Shown here: positions 1-5,432 of the stretch, one piece after another
Layout: the number at the start of each line of letters is the position of its first letter
Numbering within the stretch: position 1 is the stretch's first letter
DNA from: Methanomicrobiales archaeon
Lineage (GTDB): Archaea > Halobacteriota > Methanomicrobia > Methanomicrobiales > Methanospirillaceae
NCBI GenBank assembly: GCA_017883495.1
Contig: JADGNL010000127.1
Location: forward strand, 1-7,833
Reading direction: 5' to 3'
Length of the DNA: 7,833 nt
Position numbers and translations under genes: made by a program
Notes under the pieces: generated by a model
Databases searched by the model: none
What the model saw: only the letters and a program-made list of their open reading frames with translations
Told to the model about the DNA's origin: nothing

Positions 1-18
1 ATCCGCGTCCTCGGCTGA
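1..18 (+). CDS. Possible 3' end of an upstream gene (last codons only)
   Basis: The first frame of the window reads Ile-Arg-Val-Leu-Gly and then TGA at 16-18. A T-tract of the kind that ends other plus-strand genes here follows at 35-40. Five codons are too few to identify a product, so this rests only on the stop codon being followed by a terminator-like tract. Confidence 0.25.
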   Translation: MRVLG

Positions 19-30
19 ATACCGCCGACC

Positions 31-42
31 CCTCTTTTTTCG
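31..42 (+). terminator. T-tract terminator upstream of the PEGA gene
   Basis: CCTCTTTTTTCG carries six consecutive T. The same pyrimidine lead-in followed by five T recurs just after the plus-strand stops at 1720, 6623 and 7681. Archaeal RNA polymerase ends transcription at such U-tracts without needing a hairpin. It would end a transcript entering from the left. Confidence 0.5.
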
Positions 43-58
43 CCTCGCCGGGAGGTTT

Positions 59-72
59 CGAAACGTATTAAT
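59..72 (+). promoter_or_regulatory. BRE/TATA promoter of the PEGA protein gene
   Basis: CGAAACG followed by TATTAAT resembles an archaeal B-recognition element plus TATA box in otherwise GC-rich DNA. Transcription would start roughly 25-27 bases downstream, near position 95, giving a leader of about ten bases before the ATG at 104. No Shine-Dalgarno sequence is visible before that ATG, which fits a short leader. Confidence 0.5.
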
Positions 73-87
73 CCGCACCTGCGGATT
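70..87. promoter_or_regulatory. Perfect 7-bp dyad, candidate operator
   Basis: AATCCGC (70-76) and GCGGATT (81-87) are exact reverse complements separated by four bases. The dyad overlaps the downstream edge of the TATA box and ends about eight bases before the predicted transcription start. That is a position where a bound repressor would block the polymerase or TFB. The regulator is unknown. Confidence 0.4.
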
Positions 88-103
88 GCCTATTACGAAC
101 ACT

Positions 104-1720
104 ATGACTCCGTTCAGATTCTCATGCCTCGTCGCGGGGCTCGTTCTCGTCCTCGCGGCGCTCGCCGCGCCCGTCCTCGCCGACGGCGACACCGGCCTCG
201 TCCGCGTCTCCTCGTCCCCCGGCGGGGCGCTCGTCTACATCGACGACATCTACCGTGGCGTCACCCCCATAGGCCAGGGCATCCCCCAGACCATCGAGGT
301 GTTTTCGAGCACGCAGCACACGCTCCGGCTCGTCAAGCAGGGCTACCAGGACTACGCGACCACGTTCTCCGTGGACGCGGGGCAGCTCCGCGACATCTCC
401 GGGACGCTGCCGCCGGTCACGCAGACCTCGACCTTCGGCACGATCTCGGTCCTCTCCACCCCCAGCGGGGCGAGCGTCTACATCGACGGAACCTTCTACG
501 GGACGACCCCGGCTGCCGGCGGATCGCCGGTCGTCCAGAGCGTCATCGCGGGCAAGCACCGGGTCTCGGTCCAGCTGGACGGGTACGCCACCTACTCGAC
601 CACGGTCGACGCCGCGTCGGGCCAGACGCAGAACGTCGTGGCCACGCTCAGCTCCGACCAGCCCAACGGCGCCATCCAGGTCTCGACCAGCCCGAGCGGG
701 GCGACGATCACGCTCGACGGCGGAGATGCCCGGACGTCGCCGGCCGCCTTCACGAACGTGGCGCCCGGCATGCACATGATCGTGGCGACCCTCGACGGGT
801 ACGAGCCCCTCCCGCAGTCGGTCCAGGTGAACTCCGGGCAGACGGCCCAGGCCACGCTGACCCTGACCCGGGTCTCCCCCTCGATCGGTTCCCTGCACCT
901 CACGTCCGTTCCCTCCGCCGCCGACATCTACCTCGACGGGGCCTACCGGGGCTCGACGCCGATCACGATCGGCAACCTCGCGACGGGAAGCCACGCCGTG
1001 CTCCTTCGCCGCGCCGGGTACCAGGAGTACTCCACCACGGTCTCGATCTCCTCGGGCTCGACAACCGAGCTCCCCGTGTCCCTCGCCGCGCAGCCGTCCA
1101 CGAGCGGGTCCATCGACGTGGTCACGTACCCGGCCGCCGCTTCCGTCTACCTCGACGGGGCCTACATCGGGCAGACGAACCCCTGGGACGCGCTCGACCT
1201 GCCGGGCATCGCTCCCGGCGATCACGACCTGACCCTCTCCCTCGGCGGGTACTACGACTACGTGACGACCGTCACCGTGACCGCGGGCAGGGGGTCTAGC
1301 GTGGTCGCGACGCTCAAGGACCAGCCGGGCGCGAACCCGAACGGCCAGGTGGCCGCAGTCTCGGCGCCCTCGGGAGCAATGGTCTATCTCGACAGCGTCT
1401 ACCGCGGGCTCACGCCCCTGACCCTCGTGGCCGTTCCGACGGGCGCGCACACCCTCCTGATCCGCTCGTCCGGGTACCAGGACTGGGCAACCTCGGTCCA
1501 GGTGATCGAGGGCGATACGGCGCAGGTCTCGGCCGCGCTCGTGGCCAGCGGAGCGACCCCGACCGCGACGCTGACCGCGGCGACCCCGATCGCTACCACG
1601 ACCGCGACGGCGACGCCGACCACTGCCGTTCCGACCACGACCAGGTCGGGCCTCGTCGACGGGCTTGCCCTCGCCGGGATCGCCCTCGCGGGCCTCCTTG
1701 TCCTCCGGGTCCGCCGGTAA
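104..1720 (+). CDS. Secreted, membrane-anchored protein with six PEGA repeats
   Basis: This is a 538-residue extracellular protein. Residues 1-26 form a Sec-type signal peptide, with a probable cleavage site after Val-Leu-Ala before Asp-Gly-Asp. Six PEGA domains follow at about residues 32-104, 112-182, 188-255, 261-329, 334-406 and 413-480. Each has the pattern SxPxGAxVYLDGxYxGxTP, a turn rich in P/G, then a GY(Q/x)(D/E)Y segment. A Thr/Ala/Pro linker (483-514) leads to a C-terminal hydrophobic helix (about 517-534) and the basic end RVRR, so the repeats should stand outside the cell on a tether. PEGA domains are known as small beta-rich modules of surface proteins, and their ligand is generally unknown. 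The ATG at 104 was chosen over an in-frame TTG at 86 because the TTG lies inside the promoter dyad and adds six residues ahead of the signal peptide. Repeat 3 is the most diverged, with ITLDGGDAR replacing the usual VYLDGxYRG. The precise function is unknown. Confidence 0.9.
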   Translation: MTPFRFSCLVAGLVLVLAALAAPVLADGDTGLVRVSSSPGGALVYIDDIYRGVTPIGQGIPQTIEVFSSTQHTLRLVKQGYQDYATTFSVDAGQLRDISGTLPPVTQTSTFGTISVLSTPSGASVYIDGTFYGTTPAAGGSPVVQSVIAGKHRVSVQLDGYATYSTTVDAASGQTQNVVATLSSDQPNGAIQVSTSPSGATITLDGGDARTSPAAFTNVAPGMHMIVATLDGYEPLPQSVQVNSGQTAQATLTLTRVSPSIGSLHLTSVPSAADIYLDGAYRGSTPITIGNLATGSHAVLLRRAGYQEYSTTVSISSGSTTELPVSLAAQPSTSGSIDVVTYPAAASVYLDGAYIGQTNPWDALDLPGIAPGDHDLTLSLGGYYDYVTTVTVTAGRGSSVVATLKDQPGANPNGQVAAVSAPSGAMVYLDSVYRGLTPLTLVAVPTGAHTLLIRSSGYQDWATSVQVIEGDTAQVSAALVASGATPTATLTAATPIATTTATATPTTAVPTTTRSGLVDGLALAGIALAGLLVLRVRR

Positions 1721-1733
1721 CCTCTATTTTTCG
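1721..1733 (+). terminator. T-tract terminator of the PEGA gene, inside the antiporter's last codons
   Basis: CCTCTATTTTTCG begins directly after the TAA of the PEGA gene and contains five T at 1727-1731. On the other strand the same bases encode the final Asp-Glu-Lys-stop of the antiporter gene. The tract therefore serves both as terminator and as coding DNA. Confidence 0.5.
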
Positions 1734-3706
1734 TCCGCGCCCGAGAACCGGGCGCCCACACCGGAGAGTTCGGACGGCGAGCCGATGAGCACGACCACGT
1801 CTCCCGGTAGGAGCACCTGGTCGCCGGGAGGGTTCGTGACGGTCGCGTCCCCGCGCCGGACTGCGAGGACGGTCGCGCCGAACCGGTCCCGCAGGCCCGA
1901 CTCCTCCAGCCTGAGGCCCGCGAGCGGCGACGCGGGCGCGACGCGGTAGGTCCGGATGTCGAGGTCGTACAGCCGTCCCTTCGCGTCCACGCCCGCCCCG
2001 GCCGGCGCGCGGAGGGACCTGAACATGGCGTACCCTCCTGCGCGGACCCGGTCGACATAGCCCTCGATCTCGTTGAACGGGACTACATAGACCGAGAGGA
2101 CGCGGACGACCAGCTCGATCAGGGCCTCGAACTCCTCGGCGATCACCTCGTCCGCCCCGCTCCCGAGAAGTTTCTCGACCTCGCCGGCGTACCGCACGCG
2201 GACGGCGATGAAGAGGTCGGGGTTCACGGCCCGGGCGGCCCGGACGACCCGCTCGACCGCGCCGGGATCGGAGATCACGCAGACGAGCAGGCGGGCGCGG
2301 TCGACGCCGGCGCTCCGGAGCACGCCGGCGTGGGCCGCATCGCCGAAGAGGATCGGTTCGCCCGCGGCCAGCTCGTGCCGGACTGTCTCGGGGTTTGCCT
2401 CGATCACCGTGTACGCGATGCCGGACTCGCGGGCGATCCGGGCGAGCTTCCGGCCCGAGAGGCCGTACCCGACGATCACCAGGTGGTCCGCGAGGGGGGG
2501 CGGCTCCGGCTCCCCGCCGCGCTGGGGAACGGCCGCGGCCAGGCGGTTGCCGAGGACCCGGGAGAGCTGGATCAGGAACGGCGCGGCCGCCATGGAGAGG
2601 ACGGCCGCGTTGAGAAAGAGCTGGTACGCGCCGGCCGACAGGACACCGAGCGTGAGGGCCGTGGTCGCGATCACGAACGAGAACTCGCCGACGTGGGCGA
2701 GCGAGAGGCCGCCGATCACCACGGGGCGGACGGAGAGACCGAGCGCCCGGGCCGAGAGCATGCCCGGCAGGGTCTTGACGACGACGATTCCGAGTGTGAG
2801 CCCGCCCACGAGGAGCGGCTGGGCCAGGAGGTACTCCGTCTGGAGCAGCATCCCGATCGAGACAAAGAAGAGCCCGGCGAAGATGTCGCGGAAGGGGAGG
2901 ACCAGGGTCAGGGCCTCGTGGCGGAACTCGGAGTCGGCGATCAGGAGTCCCGCGAGAAACGCTCCGAACGCGAAGGAGAGGCCGAGGGCCCCGGAGATGT
3001 AGACCGTGAGCACGCAGATGCCGACCACGGAGAAGAGGAAGACCTCGCTGGACTTCACCCGCGCCGCGTGGTAGAGGAGGGCCGGGACGCCCCAGCGGAG
3101 GCTGACCAGGATCGCGACGAGGACGACCCCGCCCTCGATGAGCCGGAGCGGGATCTCCCCCAGCGCGGGCGGGGCCTCGCCCGCGAGGAGCGGGAGCAGG
3201 AGCATGACGGGCACGACGGCGAGATCCTGGAAGATCAGGACCGAGAGCAGGAACCGGCCGTGCGGAGACCCGGTCTCGCCCCGCTCGCCGAGCGCGCTCA
3301 TCACGATGGTCGTGCTCGAGAGCGCGATCATCACGCCGAAGACGGCGGCGACGGAGAAGGGCAATCCGAGGAGCAGGGCCACGGCGACGACGGCCCCCGC
3401 AGTCAGCAGGAGCTGGAGCGCGCCGCCGAGCACGAGCATCCGCCGGGCCGTGAGGAGTTCGCGGAACGAGATCTCGAGGCCGATGGTGAAGAGCAGGAGG
3501 ATCACGCCGAGTTCCGCGTACCGCCCGATCATCTCCGTGTCCGTGACCAGCCGGAGGCCGGACGGGCCGATGAGCAGCCCGGCGAAGAGGTACCCGACGA
3601 TCCCCGGGATCTTGAGCCGGCTGCAGACGAAGAGCGCCGCGATCGAGAACCCGAAGATCGCGAGGAACTCGAAGAGAAGCCCGGGGTCGAGCGAGCCCGC
3701 TACCAG
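1724..3706 (-). CDS. Kef-type (CPA2) cation/proton antiporter with TrkA-N and TrkA-C domains
   Basis: The 660-residue product is predicted to exchange K+ or Na+ for protons across the cytoplasmic membrane, controlled by a cytoplasmic nucleotide-binding module. The membrane half spans about residues 10-385. It includes the Kef-family motif FQDLAVVP, whose Asp (about residue 161) is the expected ion-binding residue, and HVGEFSFV at about 338-345. An RCK/TrkA-N domain follows at about 407-535, with the dinucleotide loop GYGLSG (413-418) and a Glu after the second strand (VIEAN, 436). A TrkA-C domain occupies about 580-655. The first ATG (3532) would delete two conserved helices. The frame is open upstream from 3718 to 3533 and encodes LLFEFLAIFGFSIAALF, then RLKIPGIVGYLFAGLLIGPSG, typical of the family. 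No ATG, GTG or TTG exists in that stretch or in the leader, so CTG at 3706 is the likely start, with a G-rich ribosome site ahead. The family assignment is secure. Ion preference (K+ or Na+) cannot be told from the sequence. Confidence 0.9.
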   Translation of the reverse strand: MVAGSLDPGLLFEFLAIFGFSIAALFVCSRLKIPGIVGYLFAGLLIGPSGLRLVTDTEMIGRYAELGVILLLFTIGLEISFRELLTARRMLVLGGALQLLLTAGAVVAVALLLGLPFSVAAVFGVMIALSSTTIVMSALGERGETGSPHGRFLLSVLIFQDLAVVPVMLLLPLLAGEAPPALGEIPLRLIEGGVVLVAILVSLRWGVPALLYHAARVKSSEVFLFSVVGICVLTVYISGALGLSFAFGAFLAGLLIADSEFRHEALTLVLPFRDIFAGLFFVSIGMLLQTEYLLAQPLLVGGLTLGIVVVKTLPGMLSARALGLSVRPVVIGGLSLAHVGEFSFVIATTALTLGVLSAGAYQLFLNAAVLSMAAAPFLIQLSRVLGNRLAAAVPQRGGEPEPPPLADHLVIVGYGLSGRKLARIARESGIAYTVIEANPETVRHELAAGEPILFGDAAHAGVLRSAGVDRARLLVCVISDPGAVERVVRAARAVNPDLFIAVRVRYAGEVEKLLGSGADEVIAEEFEALIELVVRVLSVYVVPFNEIEGYVDRVRAGGYAMFRSLRAPAGAGVDAKGRLYDLDIRTYRVAPASPLAGLRLEESGLRDRFGATVLAVRRGDATVTNPPGDQVLLPGDVVVLIGSPSELSGVGARFSGADEK

Positions 3707-3712
3707 GAGCCG

Positions 3713-3720
3713 TCCCCCCT
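3713..3720 (-). promoter_or_regulatory. Ribosome binding site supporting a CTG start
   Basis: On the minus strand AGGGGGGA ends six bases before the CTG at 3706-3704. It can pair with the CCUCC of archaeal 16S rRNA using one G-U wobble. An in-frame TAG overlaps its first bases (3721-3719), so translation of this frame cannot begin further upstream. This placement is the main local evidence for CTG as initiator. Confidence 0.5.
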
Positions 3721-3731
3721 ATGGCGAATGT

Positions 3732-3759
3732 TTCTGCCGTGCAGGTTCGTACGGCAGAA
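3732..3759. promoter_or_regulatory. Perfect 9-bp inverted repeat, candidate operator or leader hairpin of the antiporter gene
   Basis: TTCTGCCGT (3732-3740) and ACGGCAGAA (3751-3759) are exact reverse complements around a ten-base spacer, so the half-site centres are 19 bases apart, close to two helical turns. The dyad covers the predicted antiporter transcription start (near 3745), between the TATA box and the ribosome site. It could bind a dimeric regulator, or fold as a hairpin in the 5' leader. Confidence 0.5.
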
Positions 3760-3767
3760 CCGGAATG

Positions 3768-3777
3768 TTAATATAAG
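3768..3777. promoter_or_regulatory. Shared TATA element for two divergent genes
   Basis: TTAATATAAG on the plus strand reads CTTATATTAA on the minus strand, so one AT-rich element could serve both directions. Leftward, it would start the antiporter transcript near 3745. Rightward, it would start the small membrane protein transcript near 3798, a few bases before the ATG at 3806. A second AT-rich stretch (TTTAAAT, 3791-3797) is an alternative for the rightward gene. Confidence 0.5.
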
Positions 3778-3805
3778 GCCATAATTACAATTTAAATGAA
3801 ACCTC

Positions 3806-4096
3806 ATGGGACCGGCAGGTGTATCCTGGAAGGACCGGACGGCGGGCTCCGGGCATGCGAAGACCGTGTGCCCCGACGAGCGCCGCCTGGACCCCGGACT
3901 CAAACGGCTGACCGACTGCGCGGCGCCGCCGGAGCTCCCGACGTACCTCGTCCTCGGCTTTCCGATCTGCTTCACGGTCGCCCTCGGCATTCTCCTGATC
4001 GGGTTCCGCGGCGCCCTCACCCCCGAGGCGATGGGTTTCCTCGCGCTCGGCGGTCTCGGCATCCTCATCGTCCGATATCTCAACCGGCATTCGTAA
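3806..4096 (+). CDS. Small membrane protein with two predicted helices, function unknown
   Basis: The 96-residue product has a polar, basic N-terminal half with two cysteines. Two hydrophobic segments follow, at about residues 46-66 (LPTYLVLGFPICFTVALGI onward) and 73-90 (AMGFLALGGLGILIVRY), separated by a short loop. The chain ends RYLNRHS. Third codon positions are very GC-rich from about residue 20 on and less so before. A GTG start at 3866, giving 76 residues, is therefore a real alternative. ATG 3806 is preferred because it lies shortly after the predicted transcription start and would be nearly leaderless; neither start has a good ribosome site. The gene is divergent from the antiporter and could be a small accessory membrane protein, but no family was recognised. 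Long readings on the other strand and frames across 3700-4420 have no recognisable domain. Confidence 0.6.
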   Translation: MGPAGVSWKDRTAGSGHAKTVCPDERRLDPGLKRLTDCAAPPELPTYLVLGFPICFTVALGILLIGFRGALTPEAMGFLALGGLGILIVRYLNRHS

Positions 4097-4106
4097 ATAG
4101 CGTCCG

Positions 4107-4130
4107 GTCCGTCGCGGGCTCGCGGCGGAC
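4107..4130 (+). terminator. Hairpin after the small membrane protein gene
   Basis: GTCCGTCGC (4107-4115) pairs with GCGGCGGAC (4122-4130) around a six-base loop, with one G-U pair, starting eleven bases after the stop. A pyrimidine-rich stretch (about 4163-4178) follows, but no strong T-tract. It may mark the mRNA end. I saw nothing else in the intergenic stretch 4097-4274. Confidence 0.3.
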
Positions 4131-4274
4131 GGCCCGGAGGCGCGAACTGTGCGACCGGGAAACCGCTCTTCTCTTTCCCGTATCCGGGAGCATCCCGTCC
4201 GGCGCAACGGTCCCATCGATCTCCCCACGCCCTCAGGCAGTTCCAGGCGAAAGCCGTCGTGCGGGCGAACCGCC

Positions 4275-4439
4275 CTACCGCCCGCCTTCGAGCGCCGGAT
4301 GATCGCAGGCGGCGCAGAGGGTGACTGTCTCGCCGTCCGGTACGAGCACGGCCGTCCGGCACGCATGGCAGTCCTCGCCGAGGCAGTGCACGAGCAGCCC
4401 GTTCCGGCCGCTGACAAGCGGGCAGATTCGGTCGTCCAT
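4275..4439 (-). CDS. 54-residue zinc-ribbon-like protein
   Basis: The minus strand from ATG 4439 encodes a short acidic/Cys-rich protein that begins MDDRICPLVSGRNGLL. Its six cysteines are at residues 6, 19, 24, 27, 42 and 45. The pairs CHAC (24-27) and CAAC (42-45), about 14 residues apart, form a zinc-ribbon pattern. Cys6, Cys19 and His18/His25 could supply a second site. Third codon positions are mostly G or C, and the cysteine spacing argues strongly against a chance frame. No ribosome site is visible before the ATG, so it may be read from a leaderless transcript (a weak TATA-like CCTTTACC lies about 30 bases upstream) or together with the repeat protein gene, whose stop lies 65 bases upstream on the same strand. 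Small Cys-rich proteins of this type are common in methanogens, with unknown roles. Metal binding is inferred. Confidence 0.65.
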   Translation of the reverse strand: MDDRICPLVSGRNGLLVHCLGEDCHACRTAVLVPDGETVTLCAACDHPALEGGR

Positions 4440-4480
4440 CAGAAGAGTATCAGGCGCAGGAGAGGTAAAGGTTTCATTAA

Positions 4481-4503
4481 GAGGGGGAAGGGGGGGGGAT
4501 GGG
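4481..4503 (+). other. G-rich tract between two minus-strand genes
   Basis: The tract holds runs of five (4483-4487), nine (4490-4498) and three (4501-4503) G, separated by only two bases. Since the nine-G run can supply two tracts, it meets the usual pattern for a G-quadruplex on the plus strand. On the transcribed RNA it is a C/U tract directly after the repeat protein's stop. It might mark transcript ending or slippage. No protein is encoded here. Confidence 0.5.
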
Positions 4504-4504
4504 T

Positions 4505-5221
4505 TCAGTCCCGTCCCCGGGAGCCGGAGGATCTCTTGGAAGTGCTCGAGCTCTTCTTCGTATCGGTGGACGACTTGCCGTGACCGCCGTGCGACACCTC
4601 GCCTCCGGCGCGCGCGACTCGCTCCCTGGTCTCCTCGTCAGCCGCCTGAAGGCCGCGTTTCTGGTGCGGCGCTTCGCCTCCGGCGCGAGCGACCCGCTCG
4701 CGAGTCTCCTCGTCGGCCGCCTGGAGGCCACGGACGCGGTGCGGCGCTTCGCCGCCGGCGCGGGCGACGCGTTCCCTGGTCTTCTCGTCGGCGACCTGGA
4801 GACCTCGGCCGTGTGGGTGCGCCGCTTCGCCGCCCTCTCGGGCCACGCGCTCCTTCGTCTTCTCGTCGGCTACCTGGAGGCCGCGGCCATGGGGGTGGGG
4901 GGCTTCACCGCCTTCGCGCGCCACGCGTTCCCTGGTCTCCTCGCTGGCGACCTGGAGGCCTCGGCCGTGGGGGTGCGGCGCCTCGCCGCCTGCGCGGGAG
5001 ACCCGCTCGCGGGTCTTCTCGTCCGACGAGGCGAGGCCGCGATTCGAGTGCCCCTCGCCCTCTCTCGATCCGCCGCGGCCGCCGCTCGACGATGTCGAGG
5101 ATTTCTTGTCGTCGTTCCTGTGCGATGCTTCGCCGCCCGTTCGGGTGACGCTCTCCCTGGTCTCTTCGCTCGCCGAGGCCAGGCCCCGGCGGCCGTTCGA
5201 ACGCTTCTCGCGGTCCGTCAT
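4505..5221 (-). CDS. Hydrophilic tandem-repeat protein of the KGG / GsiB stress-protein type
   Basis: The 238-residue, very hydrophilic protein has no signal peptide or membrane helix, so it is probably cytoplasmic. Seven repeats of about 23 residues with the form RGLQxADExTRERVARxGGEAPH lie at about residues 12-34, 61-83, 87-109, 113-135, 139-161, 164-186 and 189-211. This matches the stress-induced KGG motif of Bacillus GsiB and plant Em-like proteins: a short helix followed by (K)GG-E/A. Such proteins are linked to desiccation, salt and general stress. A Ser/Gly/Lys-rich insert (35-60) separates repeats 1 and 2, and a Lys/Ser-rich tail follows repeat 7. Unusually, the Lys of KGG is Thr, Ala or Glu in every copy. 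ATG 5221 is preferred over GTG 5230 because GGTG sits six bases before it. The opposite strand is also open across the repeats, but only this strand matches a known family. A role as a hydrophilin or stress protectant is inferred. Confidence 0.8.
   Translation of the reverse strand: MTDREKRSNGRRGLASASEETRESVTRTGGEASHRNDDKKSSTSSSGGRGGSREGEGHSNRGLASSDEKTRERVSRAGGEAPHPHGRGLQVASEETRERVAREGGEAPHPHGRGLQVADEKTKERVAREGGEAAHPHGRGLQVADEKTRERVARAGGEAPHRVRGLQAADEETRERVARAGGEAPHQKRGLQAADEETRERVARAGGEVSHGGHGKSSTDTKKSSSTSKRSSGSRGRD
4589..5041 (-). repeat. Tandem repeat array inside the KGG-type gene
   Basis: Six head-to-tail copies (repeats 2-7) have periods of 78, 78, 78, 75 and 75 bases. The shortened period comes from loss of one codon in the PHG spacer, where copies 5 and 6 have RV and QK instead. 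Repeats 6 and 7 are identical over their first 21 residues (RGLQAADEETRERVARAGGE and on to the change EAP to EVS). The first copy (5120-5188) is set apart by the Ser/Gly insert. Such an array can gain or lose copies by recombination. Confidence 0.85.
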
Positions 5222-5227
5222 GTCCAG

Positions 5228-5231
5228 CACC
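5228..5231 (-). promoter_or_regulatory. Ribosome binding site choosing the KGG-type gene's start
   Basis: GGTG on the minus strand lies six bases before the ATG at 5221, the usual archaeal spacing. The upstream in-frame GTG at 5230 would overlap this site and has none of its own. Confidence 0.5.
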
Positions 5232-5235
5232 GATA

Positions 5236-5252
5236 CAGGGTTTTAACCCCTG
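5236..5252. promoter_or_regulatory. Imperfect dyad near the KGG-type gene's transcription start
   Basis: CAGGG at 5236-5240 and CCCTG at 5248-5252 flank an AT-rich TTTTAAC centre. It lies at or just after the predicted transcription start (near 5255). It could be an operator. Its five-base arms are short enough to arise by chance. Confidence 0.25.
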
Positions 5253-5277
5253 CAACGATGGTCACTGCGCCTCTTAG

Positions 5278-5286
5278 TATTAAATA
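5278..5286 (-). promoter_or_regulatory. TATA box of the KGG-type gene
   Basis: TATTTAATA on the minus strand sits in the AT-rich divergent region, about 57 bases before the ATG at 5221. Transcription would start near 5255 and give a leader of some 34 bases carrying the GGTG ribosome site. This is the clearest TATA element facing this gene. Confidence 0.5.
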
Positions 5287-5345
5287 TCTTCTACCGAATG
5301 AGATTTACGGGGACACACTAATCACCAAATTCCTTCAAAACATCC

Positions 5346-5353
5346 TTATTTAT
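5346..5353 (+). promoter_or_regulatory. TATA-like element for the cohesin-like gene
   Basis: TTATTTAT would place the transcription start near 5377, within a short palindrome ACGGCCGT (5370-5377), and give a leader of about 55 bases. A second element (ATCCTTAT, 5401-5408) repeats the bases at 5342-5349 and would put the start almost exactly on the ATG at 5433. The sequence does not decide between the two. Confidence 0.4.
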
Positions 5354-5432
5354 CCGTCATCCGGCATGTACGGCCGTTTCCATGTGGTGTCTCATCGACA
5401 ATCCTTATGACCGGATCTCCCCAAACGTATGT

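Noticed and set aside
122..1450. 442-codon minus-strand frame opposite the PEGA gene
   Set aside because: It is antisense of the PEGA repeats; it is rich in Arg, Gly and Asp with no domain or promoter.
1724..3532. Antiporter starting at the first ATG (3532)
   Set aside because: It would remove conserved N-terminal helices that are encoded in frame immediately upstream.
2208..3784. Long plus-strand open frames across the antiporter gene
   Set aside because: They are Arg/Glu/Asp-rich shadows with no recognisable domain. The minus strand encodes a clear Kef-type antiporter through the whole stretch.
3700..4417. Two 210-220 codon minus-strand frames and a 168-codon plus-strand frame
   Set aside because: Composition is Arg/Pro/Ser-rich without domains. 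They overlap the better-supported small membrane protein and the zinc-ribbon gene, and cover the promoter island, which is AT-rich and unlikely to be coding.
5338..5409. Direct repeat ATCCTTAT at 5342-5349 and 5401-5408 as a regulatory repeat
   Set aside because: Eight bases of AT-rich promoter sequence can recur by chance. Retained only as an alternative TATA element.
4321..5410. Long open frames on the plus strand across the KGG-type repeat gene
   Set aside because: They are antisense readings of a repetitive GC-rich gene. The minus strand matches a known repeat family, has a ribosome site and TATA box, and uses typical codons.
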